Assembly: GCA_903867275.1 (NCBI GenBank)
Contig: CAIPQY010000201.1
Coordinates: 1-7,776, forward strand
Direction of reading: 5' to 3'
From: an uncultured bacterium
Lineage (GTDB): Bacteria; Planctomycetota; Phycisphaerae; Phycisphaerales; SM1A02
Length of the DNA stretch: 7,776 nt
Both the position numbers and the translations under genes were made by a program. Position 1 is the stretch's first letter. Every line of letters starts with the position of its first letter. The notes below the pieces were generated by a model. That model ran no database searches. It saw only the letters and a program-made list of their open reading frames with translations, and was not told the DNA's origin. Below are positions 1 to 4,966 of the stretch, piece after piece.

Positions 1-37
1 CCGCCAATATCGGCTGGCAGCGAACCGCGCCCACACG

Positions 38-72
38 CGTGACACTGTGACGCGACGGTGATGCGTGTCACG
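38..72. repeat. 8-bp inverted repeat CGTGACAC/GTGTCACG
   Basis: Perfect 8-bp arms at 38-45 and 65-72 are separated by a 19-nt spacer. No T-run follows on either strand, so this is not a textbook intrinsic terminator. It could be a weak terminator hairpin for a gene to the left, or a dyad protein-binding site. The function is not established. Confidence 0.4.
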
Positions 73-108
73 AACTTGCGGCGGAAATTCCCGCTGATTG
101 TTCGGAAG

Positions 109-139
109 CGTGCGGTGGCAGGGGGTTTTCCACCGCGTG
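109..139. repeat. Stem-loop GCGGTGG/CCACCGC with 11-nt loop
   Basis: Perfect 7-bp arms lie at 112-118 and 130-136. G-T wobble pairs and one C-G pair extend the stem outward to 109 and 139. The loop (119-129) is a G-run followed by a T-run, so no U-tract follows the stem on the plus strand. It is a plausible RNA hairpin or part of a terminator region of unknown role. Confidence 0.35.
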
Positions 140-140
140 T

Positions 141-208
141 GCACCGTCGTCACTGGGTGAGAGTCGGCGCGTTGGTGGACAAGTGGTGGAAGGTTGGCAC
201 CGTCGTCA
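141..208. repeat. 12-bp direct repeat (141-152 and 197-208)
   Basis: The 12-mer GCACCGTCGTCA occurs at 141-152 and again at 197-208, 56 bp apart. Twelve identical bases are moderately unlikely by chance in such a short non-coding stretch. No function can be assigned. Confidence 0.4.
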
Positions 209-226
209 TCGCGATGGCGCTCGGGA

Positions 227-280
227 CCCGGTGATGTCCTTTGCTGCGCCCTGTCGTGCTCGCTGCAGGACATCACCGGG
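227..280 (-). terminator. Long stem-loop, 14-bp perfect stem, possible lpdA terminator
   Basis: CCCGGTGATGTCCT at 227-240 is perfectly complementary to 267-280, leaving a 26-nt loop. It is the strongest inverted repeat in the window. It lies about 80 nt beyond the lpdA stop codon and abuts the 280-305 hairpin. No T-run follows on either strand, so the terminator call rests on position and stem strength. A regulatory RNA element or a protein-binding dyad are alternatives. Confidence 0.45.
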
Positions 281-305
281 ATCCCTCGCTTGCCGGCGAG
301 GGATC
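280..305 (-). terminator. 10-bp GC-rich hairpin, possible lpdA terminator
   Basis: GATCCCTCGC at 280-289 pairs perfectly with GCGAGGGATC at 296-305 around a 6-nt loop. The hairpin starts about 54 nt past the lpdA stop on the minus strand, a usual place for a terminator. There is no U-tract after the stem in either direction, so it would be a U-less terminator or an mRNA 3'-end stabilising structure. Confidence 0.5.
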
Positions 306-313
306 GGGTTCCA

Positions 314-349
314 TAACGACCCCCGTTCCAGTAACGACCCCCGTCCCTG
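314..349. repeat. Two tandem 18-bp units beginning TAACGACCCCCGT
   Basis: Units at 314-331 and 332-349 match at 16 of 18 positions, with the first 13 bases identical. The array ends 10 bp from the lpdA stop codon. GTAAC at 331-335 can also pair with GTTAC at 349-353, so a small hairpin is possible beside the gene end. Slippage duplication is the simplest origin. Confidence 0.6.
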
Positions 350-359
350 TTACGCGGAC

Positions 360-1868
360 TCAGCCGTGGATCATGCGACCCTCGGTCGCCAGCACCGCTT
401 CGTGGATGCTCTCGGCCATGGTCGGGTGCGCATGCATGGTGGTGATGATGTCCTCGGCGGTGGCCTCGAGTCGCTTGGCCACGCAGATCTCGTGGATGAG
501 CTCGCTCGCGTTCTCGCCCACGATGTGCGCGCCCAGGATCTCGCCGTATGGCTCGCTGGTGATCACCTTCACCACGCCCTCGTTGGCGCCGTCGGCGATC
601 GCCTTGCCGTGGCTCTTCAGCTGGTACATGCCCACGTGGTACTTCAGGCCCTTCTCCTTGGCCTGCGCCTCGGTCATGCCCACGCTGGCCACCTGCGGGT
701 TGCAGTAGGTCGCGCCGGGAATGGCGTCGTAGTCGATGCCGATGGTGTGATGGCCGAACATGCGCTCGACCGCCACCACGGCCTCCTCGCTGGCCACGTG
801 CGCCAGCGCCGGCGGACCGATCACGTCGCCGATGGCGTACACGCCCGGCACGCTGGTCTGGTAGGTGCTCTTGTCCTTCTTCTCGCGGTAGTCGGTGGCG
901 ATCAGGCCCTTGTCCATCTTCAGGCCAAGGCTGGCGTCGAACAGGCCGTCGGTGCGACCCTGCACGCCGATGGCCACCAGCACCACCTCGCACTCGATGG
1001 TCTCGGTCTTCTTGTCGGCGGCGCTCTCCAGCGTGACCTTGGCGCCCTTGCCGGTCTTCTCGATGGCCTTGGTGCCCCAGCCGGTGCGGAAGGTGATGCC
1101 CTGCTTCTCGAAGATCTTCTGCGCGGCCTTGCTGATGTCCGCGTCTTCCAGCGGCAGGATGCGGTCCACCATCTCCACCACGGTCACCTTGGTGCCGAAG
1201 GCGTTGTAGAAGTAGGCGAACTCCATGCCGATGGCGCCGCTGCCCACCACCACCATGCTCTCGGGCTTCTTGGGAAGCACCATCGCCTCGTAGCTGCTGA
1301 TGATGGTCTTGCCGTCATTGGGCGCGAAGGGCAGCTGACGCGGCGCGGCGCCGGTGCAGATGAGCACGTTGTCGGCCGTCAGCACGCGATCGCCCGCGCC
1401 CGCCTTGCCGGTGCCCGCGTAGTAGTTCTCGTCGGCCGCGCTCACCTGCACCTTGCAGGGGCCCGAGCCCGACTTGCCGTTCAGGATCCTGGCGTGACCC
1501 TGCACGTGCTCGATCTTGTTCTTCTTCAGCAGGAAGCCGATGCCGGTGTTCAGCTGGGTGGTCACGCCGCGGCTGCGACCGATCACCTTCTCCCAGTTCA
1601 CCTTCACGGCCTTGGGGTCCACCTCGAAGCCCATGTCGGCGCCGTGGCCGAAGGCCTCCACGTACACCTTGGCCGTGTGCAGCAGCGCCTTGGTGGGAAT
1701 GCAGCCCCAGTTCAGGCACACGCCACCCAGCTTGTTGCGCTCCACGCACGCCACGCGCTTGCCCATCTGCGCCGCGCGGATGGCACCCACGTAGCCGCCG
1801 GGGCCGCCGCCGATCACGATGAGGTCGAAGTGGTTCTGGGAAGCGCCGCTGGCGGGGGTGGAAGCCAT
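360..1868 (-). CDS. lpdA: Dihydrolipoyl dehydrogenase (E3)
   Basis: This 502-residue FAD-dependent disulfide oxidoreductase reoxidises dihydrolipoamide with NAD+ in the 2-oxoacid dehydrogenase and glycine cleavage complexes in the cytoplasm. The order is typical of class I pyridine nucleotide-disulfide oxidoreductases: an FAD GGGPGG motif (residues 20-25), the redox pair C51/C56 in GGVCLNWGCIPTK, an NAD-binding GSGAIGMEF (209-217), a second FAD motif YAIGDV (344-349), and a dimerisation domain ending with the catalytic pair H481/E486 in HAHPTMAE. All key residues are present, and about 500 residues is somewhat longer than usual (about 465-480). The ATG at 1868 is chosen because GGAGA lies 9 nt upstream and the FAD motif then starts at a normal distance. 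An ATG at 1916 would add 16 residues without family support. A Gly/Ala-rich stretch around residues 130-160, before the LICTGA motif, is longer than in E. coli Lpd. The gene is divergent from the kinase and has no E1/E2 neighbours in view. Confidence 0.97.
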   Translation of the reverse strand: MASTPASGASQNHFDLIVIGGGPGGYVGAIRAAQMGKRVACVERNKLGGVCLNWGCIPTKALLHTAKVYVEAFGHGADMGFEVDPKAVKVNWEKVIGRSRGVTTQLNTGIGFLLKKNKIEHVQGHARILNGKSGSGPCKVQVSAADENYYAGTGKAGAGDRVLTADNVLICTGAAPRQLPFAPNDGKTIISSYEAMVLPKKPESMVVVGSGAIGMEFAYFYNAFGTKVTVVEMVDRILPLEDADISKAAQKIFEKQGITFRTGWGTKAIEKTGKGAKVTLESAADKKTETIECEVVLVAIGVQGRTDGLFDASLGLKMDKGLIATDYREKKDKSTYQTSVPGVYAIGDVIGPPALAHVASEEAVVAVERMFGHHTIGIDYDAIPGATYCNPQVASVGMTEAQAKEKGLKYHVGMYQLKSHGKAIADGANEGVVKVITSEPYGEILGAHIVGENASELIHEICVAKRLEATAEDIITTMHAHPTMAESIHEAVLATEGRMIHG

Positions 1869-1877
1869 GGTGTGAGG

Positions 1878-1882
1878 TCTCC
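1878..1882 (-). promoter_or_regulatory. Ribosome binding site GGAGA for lpdA
   Basis: On the minus strand GGAGA lies 9 nt before the ATG at 1868. It decides this start over the in-frame ATG at 1916. Confidence 0.7.
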
Positions 1883-1980
1883 GAATGGATGCGCCGGACT
1901 TGTGCAAGGCATCCACAGCCTGCGGGTTGCCCAGCGCGGGCGGCTATCGTAGCGGTGTGGGAGTCGTGCGGCCCACATGC

Positions 1981-1994
1981 AGCCGCAGGCGGCT
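1981..1994 (+). promoter_or_regulatory. Perfect inverted repeat over the kinase ribosome-binding region
   Basis: AGCCGC at 1981-1986 and GCGGCT at 1989-1994 are perfectly complementary and ring the only Shine-Dalgarno-like bases (AGG, 1987-1989) before the ATG at 1999. It could fold in mRNA and lower translation, or be a dyad operator. The 2-nt spacer means a hairpin would have to open one pair to form a 4-nt loop. Confidence 0.35.
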
Positions 1995-1998
1995 AACC

Positions 1999-3753
1999 AT
2001 GGACCACTTCTCAACACCCAACCCAGATGTCGAGCGCGGCGAGCAGATCGTGGCCGCGATGCATGCGGCCGGCCTCGGTGCCTGGGACTGGAACCTGCGC
2101 GATCGCACGGCGTGGTACTCGCGGGGGATGCGCGCCATGCTGCAGCAGAGCGACGAAGCGTTTCCCGACCGGTTCGAAACCTTCGCCAACCACGTGCACC
2201 CCGAGGACATCGCGCGCGTGCACGCCGCGATCAGCGCGCACCTGCAGCAGCAGTCGCCCTTCGATCTGGAGTTCCGCATGCGCATGGGCGACGGCACCTG
2301 GCGGTGGGTGCGTGCGCGCGGCAGGGCCGTGTTCGAGCAGGGGCAGGCGGTGCGCATGCTGGGCACCATGAGCGAGTGGCCGCTGGGCGCCGCGCGCGAC
2401 CGGCTCGCGATGACCGCCAGCGATCGTCTGGCATCGGCGCTGGAGGATCAGTCGCGCATCGCGCGTGAACTGGCGCAGGCACGCGCCGAACTGCTGCGCC
2501 AGAACGAGGAACTGCGACTTGCGCGCGCCGCGGCCGAGACGGCCATGGAAAGCAAGAGCGCGTTCCTGACCAACATGAGCCACGAGATCCGCACGCCGAT
2601 GACCGCCATCCTGGGCTTCATCGATGTGCTGCTCGACGAGAGCGCCGATCCCGAGGAGCGGCGCATGCACAGCCGCTCCATCCGCCGCAACAGCGAGCAC
2701 CTGCTGGCCATCATCAACGACGTGCTGGACCTGTCCAAGATCGAGGCGGGCGGCATGCGCGTGGAACTGTTGCGCGTGTCGGTGATGCAGCTGCTGGACG
2801 ATGTGCTGGCGGCGCTGCAGCCGCTGGCGCGTGAACGCGGACTGGAGTTGCGCGCGGTGCTGCTGGGACCGGTTCCATCCACCATCATCAGCGACCCGCA
2901 CCGTCTTCGGCAGATCCTGATGAACCTGATCGCCAACGCGATCAAGTTCACGCATCACGGCGGCGTGCAGGTGTCGCTGCAGGTGGTCGAGGGCGCGATG
3001 CAGCGGCGTGGGGACGCGGACCCGGCCGATCACGAGCCGGCGCACCGCCGCCTTCGCGTGCAGGTGACCGACACCGGCATCGGCATCGACGAGGCGCAGA
3101 TGCGAGATCTGTTCCAGCCGTTCGTGCAGGCCGACGCCTCCACCACGCGCCGTTTCGGTGGCAGCGGGTTGGGCCTGACCATCAGCCGTCGGCTGGCGCG
3201 CATGCTGGGTGGCGACATCACGGTGCAGAGCGTGCCCGGTCAGGGCAGCACCTTCACGGTGGAAGTGGGGCTGGGTGAAGCGGGCGTCAGCCCCATGATC
3301 ACCGCCATGCCCACGAACATGGGCGACGCGTCGGCCCTCGACGGCACGCAGCCGGCCGTCGATGGTCAGACCATCAGCGTGCTGGTGGCCGAGGATGGCG
3401 AGGACAACCAGCGCCTGATCGCGCACCACCTGCGTCGCGCGGGCATGCTGGTCACGCTGGCCAACAACGGTCGCGAGGCGGTGGATCTGGCGTTGGCCGC
3501 GCGGACGCAGGGCCAGCCCTATCAGGTGATCCTGATGGACATGCAGATGCCCGTGATGGATGGCTACGACGCCACGCGACACCTTCGTGGTCAGGGGTGG
3601 CGTGGACCGATCGCGGCCCTGACCGCCCATGCCATGAGCGGGGATCGGCAGGCGTGCATCGATGCGGGCTGCGACCACTATCTCACCAAGCCCATCGATC
3701 GCGACACGCTGTTGCGCACGGTGCGCGCACTGGCCGCCGCGACCGCATCCTGA
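1999..3753 (+). CDS. Soluble hybrid sensor histidine kinase (PAS-HisKA-HATPase-REC)
   Basis: This 584-residue kinase has no predicted membrane segment or signal peptide, so it probably senses a cytoplasmic cue. Domains in order: a PAS_3-type fold (about 15-125, with GAWDW, HPED and DGTWRWV), a helical coiled-coil linker (about 130-186), a HisKA dimerisation domain with phosphoacceptor H195 in SHEIRTP, and a HATPase with N-box N309/N313, G1 DTGIGI (358-363), F-box LFQPF (371-375) and G2 GGSGLGL (387-393). A Pro/Ala-containing linker leads to a C-terminal receiver (about 458-580) with E465/D466, phosphoacceptor D514, T542 and K564. All residues needed for autophosphorylation and relay are present. 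The receiver has no DNA-binding output, so a separate HPt protein and regulator are expected, but none is adjacent. The ATG at 1999 is chosen because the upstream in-frame extension from 1885 has no family similarity. The Shine-Dalgarno is weak. The stimulus is unknown. Confidence 0.92.
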   Translation: MDHFSTPNPDVERGEQIVAAMHAAGLGAWDWNLRDRTAWYSRGMRAMLQQSDEAFPDRFETFANHVHPEDIARVHAAISAHLQQQSPFDLEFRMRMGDGTWRWVRARGRAVFEQGQAVRMLGTMSEWPLGAARDRLAMTASDRLASALEDQSRIARELAQARAELLRQNEELRLARAAAETAMESKSAFLTNMSHEIRTPMTAILGFIDVLLDESADPEERRMHSRSIRRNSEHLLAIINDVLDLSKIEAGGMRVELLRVSVMQLLDDVLAALQPLARERGLELRAVLLGPVPSTIISDPHRLRQILMNLIANAIKFTHHGGVQVSLQVVEGAMQRRGDADPADHEPAHRRLRVQVTDTGIGIDEAQMRDLFQPFVQADASTTRRFGGSGLGLTISRRLARMLGGDITVQSVPGQGSTFTVEVGLGEAGVSPMITAMPTNMGDASALDGTQPAVDGQTISVLVAEDGEDNQRLIAHHLRRAGMLVTLANNGREAVDLALAARTQGQPYQVILMDMQMPVMDGYDATRHLRGQGWRGPIAALTAHAMSGDRQACIDAGCDHYLTKPIDRDTLLRTVRALAAATAS

Positions 3754-3774
3754 CGCGTTCCGTGGGCGCATGAT

Positions 3775-3784
3775 CCGAATTCGG
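3775..3784. promoter_or_regulatory. 10-bp perfect palindrome CCGAATTCGG upstream of the operon promoter
   Basis: The palindrome ends 5 bp before the putative -35 hexamer at 3790. Its position suits an activator or repressor site. An isolated 10-bp palindrome can also occur by chance, so the operator role is an inference. Confidence 0.3.
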
Positions 3785-3789
3785 CAACT

Positions 3790-3818
3790 TTGACGGCATT
3801 TCCCGCGGGCTCTAGCAT
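3790..3818 (+). promoter_or_regulatory. Sigma70-like promoter for the phosphoesterase-yidC-mnmE operon
   Basis: TTGACG at 3790-3795 matches the -35 consensus at five of six bases. TAGCAT at 3813-3818 matches the -10 consensus at four of six, with an ideal 17-bp spacer. Transcription would start near 3825, giving a short leader before the GTG at 3842. The spacer holds the 8-bp palindrome CCCGCGGG (3802-3809), where a bound repressor would block polymerase. Confidence 0.6.
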
Positions 3819-3831
3819 CGCCCCTCCGACC

Positions 3832-3835
3832 GGAG
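3832..3835 (+). promoter_or_regulatory. Ribosome binding site GGAG for the phosphoesterase
   Basis: GGAG lies 6 nt before the GTG at 3842. It supports this non-ATG start, which also places the MRIALISDIHGN metal-binding motif at the very N-terminus, as usual for the family. Confidence 0.7.
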
Positions 3836-3841
3836 CCCCTC

Positions 3842-4963
3842 GTGCGAATCGCCCTCATCAGTGACATTCACGGCAACATGGACGCCCTCGAGGTGGTCCT
3901 GGCCGACATCGACAGGCGCATCGACACGAACAAGGGCGACCAGATCTGGTGTCTGGGCGACATCATCGGCTACGGACCCGATCCAGTGCTCTGCGTGGAC
4001 ACGGTGGCCAAGCGCTGCAAGTGGGCGCTGATGGGCAACCACGACTACGGCGTGCTGTACGAGCCCACCAACTTCAACGCGGTGGCCGAGGCGGCCGCCT
4101 ACTGGACGCGCAGCGAGTTCGAGGCCGAGGCCAAGCGCGATCGCGAGGGCGCGGTGAAGCGCTGGGAGTTCCTGGGCAAGCTGCGCGTGCGCGTGAGCGA
4201 GGGACCGTTCCTGTGCGTGCACGGCACGCCGCGACGGCCCATCAACGAGTACCTGTTCCCCGAGGACGCGGAGAGCAGCCCCAACAAGATGCAGCAGATC
4301 TTCGATCGCATCGAGCACTTCTGTCTCGTGGGCCACACCCACGTGCCGGGCGTGTTCACGGGCGACGGGGACTTCTATTCACCCAAGGAGATGGGTGATG
4401 CCACCTGGAAGTTCGAGGCGGGCGAGAAGGTGATCGTGAATCCCGGCTCCGTGGGCCAGCCACGCGACCTGGATCCGCGCGCCAGCTACGCCATCATCGA
4501 CGCCGACGTGGGCACCGATGCCGCGGGCAAGGCCACGCTGACGCCGAAGACGGTGCAGTTCTTCCGCATCGAGTACCCCATCGAGCCGGTGCGCGCCAAG
4601 ATCGCGCAGGTTGCGGACGACATCCTGCAGGGCAACGCCCGCTACATGGAACTGCAGCAGAAGCACGATGTGCTGCAGGGCACGGCGTGGGTGACGCAGC
4701 AGCTTGCGGCATGGGAACAGAGGAAGGCCGCGGCGCTGGCGAGCAAGGACATGGCGGAGGAGGCTCGTGCCTCGCGCCGCATCGCGCAGCTGCAGCGCAG
4801 CATGACCGAGGCACAGAAGGCCGCGGATGCGGGCAATCAGCCATCGCATGGTTCGGATGCCTGGCACTCGCAGTTGAGTGTTGTCACCCAGGAACAGGCC
4901 AAGTTGCAGGCCGAGATCGAGCGCTACAAGTGGCTTGGTGATCGCCTGATTGAAGGACGATGA
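3842..4963 (+). CDS. Calcineurin-like metallophosphoesterase with helical C-terminal extension
   Basis: This 373-residue cytoplasmic enzyme belongs to the calcineurin-like (Metallophos_2 type) superfamily, which hydrolyses phosphomonoesters or phosphodiesters at a dinuclear metal site. The signature motifs appear in order: D8-x-H10-GN, GD (39-40), GNHD (65-68), H127 in VHGTP, GHTH (164-167) and NPGSVGQPRD (200-209). The catalytic core ends near residue 250. The remaining 120 or so residues are charged, Ala/Gln-rich and predicted helical, with a coiled-coil look, and are absent from minimal members such as YfcE. The substrate cannot be told from sequence; related proteins are annotated as phosphodiesterases or protein phosphatases. 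It begins with GTG behind a good GGAG. It is the first gene of an operon with yidC (3-nt gap) and mnmE, and a promoter lies just upstream. Confidence 0.93.
   Translation: MRIALISDIHGNMDALEVVLADIDRRIDTNKGDQIWCLGDIIGYGPDPVLCVDTVAKRCKWALMGNHDYGVLYEPTNFNAVAEAAAYWTRSEFEAEAKRDREGAVKRWEFLGKLRVRVSEGPFLCVHGTPRRPINEYLFPEDAESSPNKMQQIFDRIEHFCLVGHTHVPGVFTGDGDFYSPKEMGDATWKFEAGEKVIVNPGSVGQPRDLDPRASYAIIDADVGTDAAGKATLTPKTVQFFRIEYPIEPVRAKIAQVADDILQGNARYMELQQKHDVLQGTAWVTQQLAAWEQRKAAALASKDMAEEARASRRIAQLQRSMTEAQKAADAGNQPSHGSDAWHSQLSVVTQEQAKLQAEIERYKWLGDRLIEGR
4953..4957 (+). promoter_or_regulatory. Ribosome binding site AAGGA for yidC
   Basis: AAGGA lies inside the 3' end of the phosphoesterase gene, 9 nt before the GTG at 4967. 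It supports the GTG start and suggests translational coupling across the 3-nt gap between stop and start. Confidence 0.65.
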
Positions 4964-4966
4964 AAA

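Larger units (their letters stand above)
1..359. other. Hairpin-rich intergenic region downstream of lpdA
   Basis: I see no convincing gene in this stretch. Open frames that cross it lack recognisable protein motifs, and the long plus-strand one mostly mirrors lpdA. The region carries four inverted repeats (arms near 38-72, 109-139, 227-280 and 280-305), a 12-bp direct repeat (141-152 and 197-208) and an 18-bp tandem duplication (314-349). The lpdA stop codon lies at 360-362 on the minus strand, so this is the 3' flank of lpdA. It probably holds its transcription terminator and perhaps that of a gene beyond the left edge. A small RNA cannot be excluded. Confidence 0.6.
1869..1998. promoter_or_regulatory. 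Divergent promoter region between lpdA and the histidine kinase
   Basis: These 130 bp separate two genes read in opposite directions, so promoters for both must lie here or within the gene starts. GCTATCGTAGC at 1944-1954 is a small dyad. Its plus strand contains TATCGT and its minus strand TACGAT, either of which could serve as a -10 element. I found no well-spaced -35 for either, so the exact promoters are not assigned. Confidence 0.4.

Noticed and set aside
1..50. Possible 3' tail of a plus-strand gene from beyond the left edge (frames stop at 42, 50 or 61)
   Set aside because: Only 13 to 19 codons are visible in any frame, none with a motif, so no frame can be preferred.
1869..1916. Earlier lpdA start at the ATG at 1916
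   Set aside because: It would add 16 residues that the family does not have, and the ATG at 1868 has a well-placed GGAGA.
183..1952. A 589-codon open frame on the plus strand antisense to lpdA
   Set aside because: It is His/Ala/Leu/Gly-rich without any recognisable motif, and it mirrors a certain gene. GC-rich third positions commonly open antisense frames.
1885..1998. N-terminal extension of the kinase from 1885
   Set aside because: The added 38 residues are Cys/Arg/Gly-rich without PAS similarity and would cover the divergent promoter region.
2011..3867. A 618-codon minus-strand open frame opposite the kinase
   Set aside because: It has no family motifs and an odd composition, and it fully overlaps the well-supported kinase.
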